Source: Toxorhynchites rutilus septentrionalis (Eukaryota > Arthropoda > Insecta > Diptera > Culicidae). Taken from it: a stretch of 64,000 nt of DNA. A program made the position numbers and the translations under genes. Below the pieces are notes generated by a model. It ran no database searches and was not told the DNA's origin. It was given only the letters and a program-made list of their open reading frames with translations. Numbering within the stretch: the stretch's first letter is position 1; every line of letters begins with the position of its first letter. The stretch spans positions 83,411,035-83,475,034 of the forward strand of contig NC_073744.1 in NCBI RefSeq assembly GCF_029784135.1, in the 5' to 3' direction. Below, one piece after another: positions 10,301-25,300 of the stretch.

Positions 10301-13300
10301 ATTTTGATCGTGGCTTCATCCTTGATGCTCGTTCCTTCGAGATGTTCGCGGTGTTCCTCCATCCAGGCCACGATCAGGCGTTGTCAGGCAGGCCTTTTGC
10401 TGTTCTCCGCGGCATTATCCGTTTACCTGTCGAGACGTGCACCGATTAGGAAGCGCCCTCCAACTTGACGCGCGCCCCGTCACAGTCACCCTCGCAGGAT
10501 TTCTCTTCCCATCGGAGCGCCGATTAGGTAGTGCCCTCCAACATGACGCACACTCCATCACAGCAGCTCTCGTGGGGTATACACCAGTTTGAAGACGCCC
10601 TCCTTGACACTCACTCCGTCGTAGTTATTAAATCGGCATCCGTTTACCTGTCGAGACGTGCACCGATTAGGAAGCGCCCTCCAACTTGACGCGCGACCCG
10701 TCACAGTCACCCTCGCAGGATTTCTCTTCCCAGCGGAGAGCCGATTAGGTGGTGCCCTCCAACACAACGCGCACCCCGTCACAGCTACTCTTGTGAGGTA
10801 CCATCTCTTGCAACAGCCGTCGCCGTTGTTCACCTTTCACCGTCGGACGTTGTCAGCACTTTGGTCAGCCCTCCACCTTCGCTGCAGCTCCGACATGATT
10901 TGTGTGATTGTACTGCTCACAGCATTCCAGATCATCTCGTCGCGACACATCTCCTCCACAATATTCCCGACATGAAGTGCAGACAGCCCCTCGCGCCTTT
11001 CGGTGAACCTGGGACAGACAAAAACGACGTGCTCCGGTGTTTCCTCCATATCTCTACACTCCGGACAGAGGGGTGAAACTGCGTGCCCGAACCGGTGTAG
11101 ATATTGCCTGAAACAGCCATGCCTAGACAGAAACTGCGTCAAGTAAAAGTTAACTTCACCGTGTTTCCTGTTCAACCAGGTCGAAAGTACCGGTATCAGC
11201 CTGTACGTCCATCTACCATTTTCTGCCGTATCCCATTCATACTGCCATTTGTCCAACGACTCCGCTCTCATCAATTTCCGGATACCTCTGCTTTCCCGTC
11301 GCTTGTAGCACTCGCTATCTTCCGCCAGAGTGATGCAGATGGGAATCATTCCGGCGATTACACACACAGCTTCTGTCGAAATGGTCCTATAAGCACTTAC
11401 GACTCGCATGGCCATGAGTCGGAATGTGCTGTTCAGCTTCCTCCGATTTCGGTGGGTTTCCAGAGCCGCCAACCAGGCAGGGCCACCATACCTCAGTATC
11501 GACGAAGATGCACTTGCCAAGAGACGCCTCTTGCTGCTGCTTGGGCCAAAGCTATTTGGCATGATCCTCGCCACCACGTTGATGGCCTTTGACGCCTTCC
11601 CACATGCATAGTCGACGTGCTGGTTGAAGTTCAGCCGGTCGTCGATCATGACTCCGAGGTACTTCACCGCCCGCTTCGAAACGATGGTATGTCCTCCGAC
11701 CGATACCTCTGCCCGCAGCACTGCCTTACGATTGCTCACTAACAGCACCTCGGTTTTGTGATGTGCCATCTGGAGCTTTACGCTGTCCATCCAACTACCG
11801 ATCATGTCTACAGCCTCAGTCGCCAACATTTCCACCTCCTGAAGCGTCTCGCCGATTACCGTTGTTACGATGTCGTCCGCGAAGCCCACGATCTCCACAC
11901 CTCTGGGTAGCTTCAGCCTTAGAACACCGTCGTACATCGTGTTCCAAAGCGTGGGACCTAGGATGGAACCTTGTGGAACTCCCGCCGAGATATTCTTCAC
12001 TATCTGTCCCCTGTCTGTGTTGTATACCAGGATCCGATTCTGGAAATAACTTCTCAGTATCCTGTACAGGTAGCCAGGGACCTTCAATCTGTGTAGCGCC
12101 TCGGCGATGGCCTCCCAGCTGGCACTATTGAAGGCGTTCTTCACGTCAATCAAAATCACCGCGCAGTAACGGTCGCCTCTTCGTTTTTGTTTAAGCGAGA
12201 CCTGAGCTTTCTCGATAACTGTCCGAATAGCGTCCACTGTCGACTTTCCTTTCCGGAACCCGAACTGCATTTTTGACAATCCGTGGTCATCCTCCGTGCA
12301 TTTCACCAGTCTGTTGAGAATAACCCTTTCCAAGAGCTTTCCCAAAGTATCCAACAAACAAATAGGCCTATACGACGCTGGATCTCTAGGTGGCTTTCCT
12401 GGTTTCGGGAGCAGCACCAACTTTTGTATCTTCCATTCCGCAGGGAAGAGACCGTCATCCAGGCATTTCTGCAGCACCACCCTGAACATGTCGGGGAAAG
12501 CAAGGATCGCCGATTTCAGGGCCACATTGGGGATTCCGTCAGGGCCGGGTGCTTTTTTCAACTTTAGACCTTTTGCCACCGCGATGAGTTCTTCGTTGGT
12601 GATTTGTGCGTTCTCTGCTTCGTCCTCACCGTACAGTGTGGGTGGCCACGTCGGTGGGTCGTGCTGCGGAAAGAGTCCATTCACAATGACCTCGAGTTTT
12701 TCCGGACATAATTCCATGGGAGTCGTTGAACTACGGAATTTCGCCATCACGATTCGATATGCTTCACCCCAAGGATTTGCGTCGACGTCTCGACACAGCT
12801 CCCTATAGCAGTTCGATTTGCTCCTACGTATCTCTCGTTTCAAGGCGGCTCTGGTCGCTCGGAAAGACGCGCGGTGCTCCTCTCTCTCTACATCGGTTCG
12901 TGCCCTCTGGACTCTTCTTCTGGCTCGTAGACAGTTAGCGCGGAGGATGCTGAGTGTCTCGTTCCACCAGTAGGCTGGACGTCGTTCATTCGTCGGGTTC
13001 AGTCTTCTCGGCATCGCTGTATCGCATGCCCTCACCAATGTTCCTGTCAGCCCGTCGGCGCTCAGATTAAGAGTTCTGCTGTCTATGCATAGTGCTTCGA
13101 CCAAAAGCTCCTTGTCAAAAACCTTTGTCCTCCACTTCCGCTCAAAGGTTTTTGTATTCCGTACCGCTGCGGGATTCCGTTGGCCGACACTATACAGGAT
13201 TGCCTGGTGGTCGCTGTGTGTGTATCCCTCCGACACTCTCCACTTCGTATTAGCCGCCAGTGATGGACTGCAGAAAGTTACATCGATGATGGATTCGCGG

Positions 13301-16300
13301 CCGTCCCTTCGAAAGGTGCTGCTAGTGCCTTCGTTCAGAAGTGTGACGTCTAGTTTTGCGAAGGCTTATAGTAGGCTGTACCCCCTGGCGTTGGTGCATC
13401 TGCTTCCCCACTCCTCAGCCCAGGCGTTGAAGTCTCCTCCGATGATGACTGGTTTGCGGCCGCTGACCTTATCCGTGAGTACGTTCAACATCTCGTGAAA
13501 CTGCTCCGCTGACCATCTTGGGGGTGCATAGCAACTACACATGAAGATTCCGTTGATTTTGACGATCACGAAACCTTCCTGTGAGCTTTCCACCACTTCT
13601 TGGATGGGGTACCTTCCCATCACTAGTATTGCAGCCATCCCTGCTTTATCCACCACCCATTTTCCGTTATCGCGAGGAACTCGGTACGGTTCTGCGATCA
13701 TTGCAACGTCGCATTTAGTTTCAGTTGTTGACTGCCACAACAATTGCTGTGCTATGTCGCAATGATTGAGGTTGAGCTGGGTAACCTCCATTACTGCGAA
13801 CCCGCAATCGCCTTTTTGTACGCCGGACATTTGAAGCTACCTGTGACGTGGTCGTTTCCGTCATCCTCCTTGCACAACATGCACCTCGATTGCTTTGTGC
13901 AGTCTCTAGCAACGTGACCTTCCGTCCCGCACTTCCTGCACAATTTCGATCTGTCAGGACCACCGCAGTTTTGTGTGTGTATGTGTGTGTGTGTGTGTGT
14001 TAGTGTGTGTGTGTGTGTTAGTGTGTTCTACATATATTTGAAAGGTACAAACATTACAATTAAAATATCTCATAACATTTGTTTGGCTTGAGAATTAAGA
14101 AAGATACAGTTAGCAAGTATTTGTGGAAACTAAAAAAACGAATATACTTCAAATCTTTTGAATAAAGGGTGTGTCACATCAAATTGCATCACGGAAAAAA
14201 CGCTGTAGAAATTTAATTATTAGGAATTATATCTTCAGCTGTCGCTTATAATCAGATAAGAGTGTATAGATCACGTTGGCCATGCTTCATTGTCAATTTT
14301 ACGTAAATTTGGAAAAATGTCGTCGAACGAAAAAGAGCGTCGTGAATTAATCCTGTGCACTCATTTCGAGAATCCGGAGTTGTCACATCGGGACATCGGT
14401 AAGATGCTGGGAATCGTCCAATCCACGGCCAGCAGAGTACTAAAACGATACTTCGAGAACCTAACCATCGACCGGTGAAGGTGAAGAACGGCAAAAATGG
14501 ATGCTCCGTCAGTGAAGAAGATCACAAGCGCGTAGTTAAGCAGTTTAGACGTGATCCGAGAAGTTCGGTCCGGGATGTCGCCAATAAGCTGAATTTGTCA
14601 AGTTCATTCGTCCAGCGGACCAAGCAGCGGGAGGGCCTGCGTACATACAAGGTTCAGAAGGCTCCTAACCGCGACGAAAGGCAAAACATGGTGGGGAAGA
14701 CGCGAGCCCGGAAATTGTACACCGAAATGCTGACGAAGCCGCATTGCCCGGTAATGGACGACGAAACCTACGTCAAAGCGGACTTTCGTCAGCTGCCGGG
14801 CCTGTTGTTCTTCTCCACAGAGGACAAATTCAGCGTTCCGGAAGAGATTCGCAAGCAGAAACTATCCAAGTTTGCCAAAAAGTACATGGTGTGGCAAGCG
14901 ATCTGCTCTTGCGGAAAGCGGAGCGCCCCCTTCGTGATGACCGGCACGGTAAACGGGCAGGTTTACCTTGAGGAGTGCCTATAGAAGCGCTTACTACCAC
15001 TATTGAAGCAGCACGAGGGCCCGACCATCTTCTGGCCGGATCTCGCTTCGTGCCACTATTCAAAGGACGTGTTGGAGTGGTACGAAGCCAACGGGGTCAC
15101 CTTCGTGCCAAAAGAAATGAACCCGCCCAACGCGCCGGAGCTTCGCCCAATAGAGAAATATTGGGCGTTTATGAAGCAGGCCCTCCGGAAGAACCCAAAA
15201 GTTGTCAAATCGGAGGCGGACTTCAAGAGAAAATGGATTTCTGTTCAAAAAAAAACTACAACCTGACGTTGTACAGAACCTTATGAACGGGGTAAAGAGG
15301 AAGGTGCGAGCATACGGGCTTGGGCTCGAAGTATGAATAAAAAGAAAATGCCAAAAGTTGTTTAATAGTTTTTATTTTACTGTCTAAAATTTTCAAAAGG
15401 ATCGGTCTACTGGGCGAATTTCTACAGCGTTTTTTCCGTGATGCAATTTGATGTGACACACCCTTTACAAATATCCAATTCTTTTGGTCTCTCGAAGTAC
15501 CATCTTCATCAACATCATAACCAATCTGCGATTGCAATAACGCGAGTTAAAAACGGCGTGGTTCTTCTGAGAGTGAAAAACTGAGATGTATCTACTATTT
15601 ACTGACAATCCACTTCATTAACGTTTGTTAAATTCTAATCCATAATTACTGAGCTTTAGTGCAGATTTTAACGAATGTTGACGTGATCTCACTGCAGACA
15701 TTATGAGAAATTCATTCAGCAGCACAAATTCAGTGGAACGAGAGTTCGGCAATTAAACGTAAAGCTGAGTATATAAGTGCGTTCATACACAGACGAAGCA
15801 ATCAAGTAGCCTCTATGACACGGCTCATTGCATTGCACTGCATACATAAGCTCCCATTCGACACCCCCAGATGGAGTAGTCATAAATCGTAGTTGGTGGA
15901 ATGCAAAATGAGGCGATAAATCCACGATTGATTATTTGCTTCCCTTCCATTGGCCACTTGGCTTTTCTTCTTTTCTTGCAGGTACTTCAAACAGTGCGGT
16001 TCAAATCCTTCTGAAGGGTTATTCCAGTCGAAAGGGATTATGACGATGGAATATGCTTCGAGAATTTGGCTTCTAGGATCATTATTTGAACAGTGTTTGA
16101 TTTTTCCTCAAATTGTGCATCATTCATTTGATATGTTGGACAATCATGAGAGCGGTTGGTACGAAGAATCGTCTGTGACACAGGTTAGCACACTTCATTA
16201 TAACTTCCACACTAAATGCGTACCGAAATCTATATCCAAACAGTGTGATGACCTTTTTCAGACGTTAATGAAATTAATATTCATATGTTATACATACCTT

Positions 16301-19300
16301 TGCATATTTTACGTTAGATCGATCGAGAGGAAACAAAACGTCACGTTTAAACTGAATGTCAAAAAGAAATGAAGAGATGGATGAAACAGGTGAGATAGGA
16401 TAGAACAACAGAATGAAATAGGGGAAGTGGTGCAGAAAATGCACTACAAAAATAACGCAAACTCTATCCAACGAGCCATAACTGCCCAGGTAGCCAATAA
16501 ACACAAAAATCAACAGTTGATCAACAGATTATGCAACTTAACCTCTTATCCCATGGCAACTATTTTTCATCAACAAAAAGTTTTTTTTACGGCGAACTTG
16601 GAATATTATTTTCAAACTTTGCTTAACCAAAGACTTCTGAAGGTATCTGGTAATACACAATTTTTGAGGGCTGATTAAAATGTACGATATTAATTTGGGA
16701 GTCATTTTTATGTCAACCGCTATTTTAGAGCGGTTTTTTTTAATTCGTTGAAAATGAAACAGGTTGATGAGTGTTTCACTATAAGCGTTCTATTTAGGAT
16801 CTACTGTGTAAGATCATGCAGTTCTTCCAAAAAAATAAATGTCGCATTTGATGAAAAATTCAAATTTATTTTTTTTTATTTGTAAGTTCATATGGTCGGG
16901 GTTCTGCCAAAACGAACCAAGCGCCAAAAACATTATTTTGAGATATTTCAATTTGAAGTTTGGGCTCCCACTAGTTGACTGTGTCTGATCAAATCTATCA
17001 AATCACGTATTACAAACAGGATGTCAAACGTAATACAGGTCAGACTCGATTATCCGGAGACTCCAGCTTATCCAGAATTCGATCCGGAATTTGCATTTTT
17101 CATAAATAACTGTGTTCTACTAGTCAAGCCCTTCCATTTGATACTAACATTGAAGTGGTCTGAGAAAATATGTAATCCGCCATTTTGTAGCGGCCGCCAT
17201 CATGGATTTTCAAGATCATGGAATGCGCAGTTTTATAATGATACCAGAGATAAAGATGTGTTCCAAATTTCAGATCAATCGGTCAACAAGAAGAGAGTTA
17301 AATTTCTATTAATGTGGTACAGCGCTACAGACAAAGTTACGAAGTTACAGAGTCACAAACATACAAACGGGTCAACCCAGATAAAACCGTTTAATAAATA
17401 AGTGCAAATCATTATTATATTACGTTTACCGAGAGAAATTTCGTTTTTTTTCTGACTCGATTATCCGGAGTGTTGATATTATTTTTCGAAAAAGAAATTT
17501 CGTTTTTTTTATGACTCGATTGTCCGGAGTGAAAAAGAAATGAATACTCCGGATAATCCGGATAATCGAGTTATTGACAAAATAATATCTTAATAAATGG
17601 AAATGAATACGTTACACTTGATTCGTTACAGTTGATGAAAAATGAAGACCAGCCTCGGATCTGCATTCTTCACTGTCGTCCGATGCCATATTGTGGGTTC
17701 ATGGTTCGCTTTGGTTGAATGCAATTTCGTTTTTTTATAGTCTGCTAAACAGAATTCTTGTTTTGGAGCTGTTGTCAGTTGTCCGGATGACATGGTACCT
17801 CAATTTTGAAAAAATATAGGAGGTTGTGTTCAAGATATACTACCTAGAACTACGCTGTAGTTTAATTTAAGCCGCTTGTTTATAACTGCGGATATTATTT
17901 TATAATGCTACGAAAATTTTGAAATAACCATTCTACCAGTTTGGTCATTTGACGATAATTGTTTGATGATTCATTCTTGTGCTCGCAGAACAATACATGC
18001 TCGAGGCGCAGCTGTCATCCTTAGTGGAGAAAGTTTCGCTACTGGTTAGCGAAACCAAATCACATATAAATTTTCAGAAACGACATTTACTTTCTTGGTA
18101 ACTAAATAGACGAAATGAACTCTATCTGTTAATCTCAACAACCTCGAAAAGAGTAGCACTGCTTCATTATAATCAAGATTAGCGCGAATTCAATCCTAGT
18201 TGATAGCAGTTTTGCGGCTGGCACGCGAGCCCAAATAAATTAATAACTTAATATAATTTAATGAATAACTTGGTATTCCCAAAATAATTTTTTGGTGTAT
18301 AACCTTAACACCTGCTTCACCATAGCGTCAGTTCAATGCATAGATGACAGAAAACAAACAATGTTAACTGCTGGGTAAAAGGCTGAATATTTGCCTCAGC
18401 AGAGATTCATTACCAATACCCTAGCGTAAATATTTACCTCCCGCTATCTCCCCTCCTGGTTCATATTTATCATTACGACTGTATAATTTGCAACACCAAA
18501 CAATCGTCAATCATATCATAAAAAAAGGCGATTGTTGCATCGTTACAGGGCCAATGCACATGAGAGCAGATACAAAAGTGGTTTCAGCGTAGCGAAGACG
18601 CACTATTTTTACGCACGGGTTATGAAGCACGCACGTATGCATACGAATATCCATATATCGATGGCTTGAAGCAACTAAATATACACACACTTATCTCCGA
18701 TTTGCTTTTCTGTTAATATTGCCAGTCTAGATTGGCTTAGCTGTCATCCTTTATGGAGAGAGTTTTCCTACCGTCATGCGAAACCAAATCACTGATAAAA
18801 TTGCAGAACATTGATTTTCTTGGTGAGCTGATGATAGCCTAGCTTGATGATTCCTCACACAATTGTGTAGCTCAGAACCTTAATGCAATGGCGTCAGTTT
18901 GATGCAATGATTGCAATGCCAGAGACATCGAACGATACTGAATGTTTGCCTTCCTTCCTTGCTTGAGACTCCAAACATCTTCAGTTCATTCGTCTCTAGT
19001 CTTCAAAGAGGCCCTTGGAAAACTTTACTTTATCCATAATATTACTCCTCCACCGCATTGTCTTGAGAAAGGCATTCGATCCCTCGCCGTCCAGCTCGCC
19101 CAGCAACGATGTTGTTCATTCGATTTCCTCCCGAAGAATGAAAGTTTGCTTCAGCGAGAGTCAATAACGAGCAACTTATCGACGAGCAACGAAGGGGAAA
19201 TCATAAGATGTAACGTCTCCGTGAACAAAGGAAAAGAAGAAGACGAAGGGGAATATTTTCCTAGAGTATAAACAGTGGACTGTTTTATTTTAACGGATCT

Positions 19301-22300
19301 CGAAAAAACCTCCGAAATTCGTGCCTCTACACTAGAATTATTCACTGCCTCTACACCCCCTTAAATTCACTAAATCACCGATAAAGTGTTGTTCTTGAAG
19401 GAGCAAAAGTGGAATAACATACCATCAAACACTTCATTGAAGAGCAATATTTGATCAAAATACGATATTCCTCTTTTTCCATTTTCTATACGAAAGCTCA
19501 GGTAGTGACACTTAAACAACAATAGCTTGTGAATAAATAAACGAAATGTAATGAAACTTCACGCATGAGCTAGTGACAGATGAACCTCTCGAAATGAATC
19601 TTGTTCACTTTAGTGGCGCCATCTGTTAAGAAATTCCGGGACTTTTCAGTCCATGTAGTATATGAGTAAGGTTCCCACCAATGACAATTACATCAAAGTT
19701 GCAGCTTTATTCAAGGAACCGACACCTACTCTTAAAATAAGTATTGTTCACGAGGTTGTTCTGTCCTACATTTCAGTGTACTGGTAAGCCGAAGTTAACT
19801 GGAAGACGAACACAAAATGTTTTGGAAGCTCAAGCAAGTAATCTTTATGTAGGAAGATTGGCTTGCATAAGTGTCTAGTTTACATTGTAAATATTTCCTG
19901 GTATCTGAATTCGCTAAACTCGAAACTACACGGCGAACAAACCGATTTGATTCAGTTTCAAGACGATCTTCATGGTATGTCGTAGTGATGAAACGGATAG
20001 TGGTTTGGCCGGATAAAAAATTGAAAAAAATATGAACAAATATTAAATTTTTCGTTTATAATAAATGTTTCATAGTGTATCATGTTTTTCTTCATGTAAT
20101 CTGGAACAGTTTTTTTCTCTGATAATAGACTTTTATTACATAATAATGAGATTTTTGTAAGTGTAATTGAAATGACCGAGCCAGAGTAAGAATCACGTGT
20201 TTTGAGAACAGCAATCAATTATTTTTATTGAGATTACAAAAAAAAACTTAGAACTGTCTTCAGGGATGATAGTCTATAAGTGTACCTCCTACTTTACTAC
20301 AAATCGAAATTATTTTGACGACTAAACAACTGTCAGACTTGATGGAGTAGTGCGTATCTAAGCAACCATTTCAGACCCGAGTTTCAAGTCAAACCATTCG
20401 GAAGTTCTCGAAACGGAAACAGTGAAACAAAAAAATCATATTTGATCATACAAAAATATCATGAGACGCCGCCTCCAACACCTGTTAAACGAAACGAAAA
20501 CGATGAAACTGAATAAAATGTTACACGCGTATCTCATGACACCTTTTGGGACGACGAAGTTGCAATTTTCTCTAGCCAATGTAGCGATGAGGCAAAAAGT
20601 CTAAATGCTAACGAAATCGACTGTTATGTGAAAATCCTTATATTTGATGATTATTCATTCATCATAATTTACTAATGGTTATCAATTTTGGGTACTATTC
20701 TAAAGTCAATACTGCTATGAGTTGATAGTTATTTAATTTTAATAACATTTCTGACATACTAACATCTCGCCTTATTTTTTATTAAGTGTGAATGATCTTC
20801 AAATGCTGTTGTGTTATGATTTATCTTATGTTAGTATTTTTAATTTTTTTCTAGTATCCGGCCGGATAGTGAATCATTATTCGGATAGTTTCCGGATATT
20901 CGTTTCATTTCTAGTGATTTGCACGCTACCCGGATATGAAAGTTTAAAAATCCAATTTTTACCTATTATGTATAACCGAAAAAATCTCCAGAGAAAATAG
21001 AATATAAGAACATCAATGTTGGAGAATGTATAATTTTTTATGAATTTAAGGTATCCGACCGGTTGGAACTGGAACACAAATCTTTACATTTGATAACAAA
21101 TAGTGTGATCAAAATCTGGCCAGTTGGTTTTGACTATAAAACTTCATGTCTTCTATGTCCCGTTCGATTTTATTGATTGAACATTATCCGATCAAATCCC
21201 TCTGATAATCTGAAGGATTCGCTACATTAAAGTACCTTTAATATAATAAAAATAATAGTAACAATGAATTTCTTCTTCTCTAACATCTGATGCTTGTGGG
21301 AACTACAGAAAAAACCCCTTATGGAGTGAAGTATTAAAAAAATGCTCAAAAAGGGATCACTTCCAATACCGGATTTCTACTAAATACAAGATTACCAATG
21401 GTAGAATAAAACCGTTGGCATCGTTTATTTTATCCGTAAGCTAGCGGTAATTGTTGTCTACACCATCGAAAATATAGTAAGAGTCATTAGCAAAAAAAAA
21501 ACACAACAGAAGAAAACAAAACTAAAATTGTCTGGGATCAGTTCTAGTTTCATGCATCGTATTCTTTCGCAAATAAAAAGAAATATGTGAAATAAAGCGT
21601 CCTGCATAAATATTACGGTAAAGGTTGCATCTTCCTTTATACCAGACACTCCCACCTTTTCTCACGACACCATTTTTACGACCCACAGCGGAGGAATACT
21701 AGCATTTGTTTCTATTTAAATGGGAACCAGTCTTGTATGACGCTGATGTTATGCCCAAACACCGACGGTTTGAACCGAAGAGGACAAAGAGGCAAACCAG
21801 ATAAAAGGAATCAGTTTTATGCCGCTCGTTTTCCCAGTTTATGAGTGTATGTGTGTTCAAAAATAGACTCCGCAGGACACACCATGCGCTAGAGATCAGA
21901 GTCAGAAAGATTCAGTATACCAGGCATCCGAATGTGAGAAAGAAGGACCTAGAGACAGTCGCGAAAATTGCATGGAAACGGTTACAAAAAGTTTTTGCCT
22001 TTTTATGCTTACCTTAACATTTAAAAACATTCCCATTCAACTGAGCCGCAGCGAACCGGAACCACTTCTCGTTTCTAAAGATTTGGGAATCGTTGACGGG
22101 AAGTTTTTTTTTTCTGCACGACCCAACACCATAAACGGAAGCAGTGGAAGGTAAACTGGACAACAATTTTTCCTGGACCTTTGTAGTCGGGGTTCATTTC
22201 AAATAAATGTCGGTATTCGGGATACGGTAAAGTGAGAGCATCTGTGTCTTAACGAGTCTAAAAAATACGGTGTGGGAGTGTTTTAAATGGTTCAGCAATA

Positions 22301-25300
22301 TTTTTATCTCAGCCATAGCGATTAGGGATTTTCAGAGGTATAAATCACGACCCCTTTCCGCCTTCATTGAAGTATGGTGTTGTTTTGTTTCATCCCTCCG
22401 ACATCGGTAGTTGGCTTCATGGTAACATGAATTTAGCTTATCAAATTAATGATTCAGTCATATTTGAGGATGTTTGATTTCCATTATTCTAAGGGATTTG
22501 ACTAATTTGGTAAAAAAACAAAACTTTTTTCGACAACTGTTCATCGATCTGGATACTCAAAATATCATAGAAAGTTTTCTTAGTTTTATAACCAGTAATC
22601 CAACTAACATTTAATGTTAATCATTTTTCTCATAAACTATCTCTCCGGGATCGCAAATTCATTTTGAATATATCCTTCCGAGTTTACATTAGCAGCAAAT
22701 GTTGGATCAGTTTGAAGACATACCATTCATCCATCACTATTTTCTTTACGCTGCTCTCCACAGATATGCCAATTGTAACACTGAAAATGGGATCATCATT
22801 AAATCCAGACGACATCAAGGAGGGTGATGATATATACTTCGACTGCCACATCCAGTCGAATCCGAAACCGTACAAACTGGCGTGGTATCATAACGTAAGT
22901 ACATAATGCATACAAAATAATATAAAATTATTCTGCACCAGCACCACATAAGTAAAAAAAAGAGCGAACAAAACGGAAGCTCCATCAAATGTACATAGTG
23001 GGAAGAAAATAAAATGTATAAGCAGGTTATCTCCGAAGTCAAAATGGAAAAGCATTTGCACGGTTGAGATATAGGTTGAGCGGAAAATACTGTTCTTTCT
23101 CGAGTTTCCACATCGACTTTTTTCCTACTGTGTAGGTGAGCCTTTAATGCTTCCATGTTGAAACGAGTTAAAGTGCCTTATAACGCGTGAGGAGCTGTTT
23201 TTTTCTCTTTGGACTGCTTTTGTTCTATGAGAACGGAAAGATTTTGGGTTGGCACAGTCGGTAGTGCCAGGGTCGAATGTTATGCCTAAAAAATTCCCTT
23301 CATCTCGAAAATTCAAGTACGAAGATTGGCTACAGCCTATGGAAAAAAGGCCGAAGAAGTGCAACTTCTGATGTGTGTTTCTCGGAAGAGAAGAGCTTTT
23401 GGCAGTTATTGCTTTTTATTTTAACGACTAAAGGTTCTACCGTTTGGCACTCCAGCAGAGAGATACAAAAAGGCAAAGCTGTTTGATTGCCCATCACAAG
23501 AGGATTGATGCAAATGGATCAGGCGGTTTCCAGATAACTTCCCTAAATCGGTACTTCTGGGATTAGTCTGTGGAGCATTTAAGTTCCCTTCGATTAGAAA
23601 ATGAATCTGATTCGAACAAAAAAATGAAAGAATAGGACTGGCTACACTGAACCGTTGATTACATGATTCTAGCATCTACAATCTTCAATCTGAGACATTA
23701 ATTTGAGATACGAAAATATACAATTTGAAACTTTAAGCATGAAATCTCCGGTATTCTAATTATCTATCTGTAAAAAAAAACTATCGGTAATACAAATATG
23801 TTATCTTCTGAAGTTATCATTCGTAACGATAAGATAAACGTCTACTCCAGAAATTAATGACAATCGAGTCTTGTGAATAAATAGAAAGTAATATTAAATG
23901 AACACATAGCATTTCTATGTGTCTATGTCTTCCGTGTTTTACACAAAACACTGCGTACGAGATGAACATGTTCTCGCTGTTTACGCAGTTTTGTGTTTGC
24001 ACAGAAACATAATTTTTTCGTACCTATGTTTGAACATGTGACTTGTTTGTATTCGTAATATGTTTGGATACGTGGTTTAACCACAATGTTGCACATGATG
24101 TTCAAACATAATGTACAATTTCTCTTGCATTCTCACCTCAAGCAACAGCAGTGTGTAGAATAGAAGGCGCGAATTGGACACCACACCACCACCACACGGT
24201 GTGTTGACATGGAGAAAATGCTTCCCTATCATGACCATGGGTGCTCCGTCTATAATATTGGGCAAAAAAGCCCTTAGCCTATTATTAGCTATTTCCACAA
24301 GTACTAAAATTAAGTAGAGCATGGCGAAATTTCACTGAATGGTCGGTGAAGATCATTTGATTTCAAAACATGCTGTATAGTGCTGGCGAATAATTCCGTT
24401 GTTAGATATTCGGTAAAAAATACAGAAATACTGATAATAACATTTGTTGTGCAGGAAGTTTTTATTAGTTACGTAATACAGAGAACGGGAGAAAATTGCA
24501 CACAAGTTATTAGACTTTTTTAATGATTGGGGTGAGAAGCAGTGTAACGCATCATATTTGTTCAGGATATACGTATTGCTTTATTCATGTGACAGCGCAA
24601 ATCTTCTTCTATCTATCATCTGTATACAGGTCGGACTCGATTATATTATAAATAGTCGACCATTTTTCTTCAACAATTATTTTCAAATCCTATACATAAT
24701 CGAATCTCAAGAAAACAATTTTTTCATTAATGTATAAATGTCAAACATTGATAGAAAAATAGCTTATTTGTGATTCGATTATGTATTGGATTCGAAAATT
24801 AACGTTGAAAGTGAAATTGCGATTATATATAATCGAGTCCGACTTGTATATAAAAATGGATTTCTGTCTGTCTGATTCCTATGGACTCGGAAACTACTGA
24901 ACCGATCAACATGAAAACTGGTATGTAGGGGTTTTTGGGCTCGGGGAAGGTTTTCGTGATAGTTTGAGACTCCTCCCCCCTCTCTAAGGGGGCTGCCAAA
25001 CAAATTAAACACAAATTTCTACATTACTCGGGAATCAATCAAGCAAATGAAACCAAATTGAGCATATTGAGGTTATAGGGTGCAATAAATGTTTTAACGG
25101 TGGTTAGATACTCCTCCCTCTTCTCTAAGGGTGGGCTGACATACAAATGAAACACAAATTTCTGCATTACTCGAGAATTATTCAAGCAAATGGAATTAGG
25201 CATATTGAGGTTTTAGAGTGCAATGAATGTTTTTACGGTGGTTAGATACTCCTCCCTCTTCTCTAAGGGTAGGGGGGGGGGTTTCTGTCATACAAATGGA

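Larger units (their letters stand above)
9781..13975 (-). mobile_element. R1-clade non-LTR retrotransposon, 5'-truncated
   Basis: In minus orientation: end of ORF1, ORF2, a repeat-rich 3' UTR and a possible A tail at about 9772-9781 that merges with the T run of the neighbouring element. The 5' end stops inside ORF1 at a (GT)n tract. GC content is much higher than the surroundings. R1-clade includes rDNA-specific and dispersed or microsatellite-associated lineages. Confidence 0.9.

Noticed and set aside
11104..12938. Several + strand frames of 94-170 codons
   Set aside because: They are antisense shadows of the R1-type ORF2.
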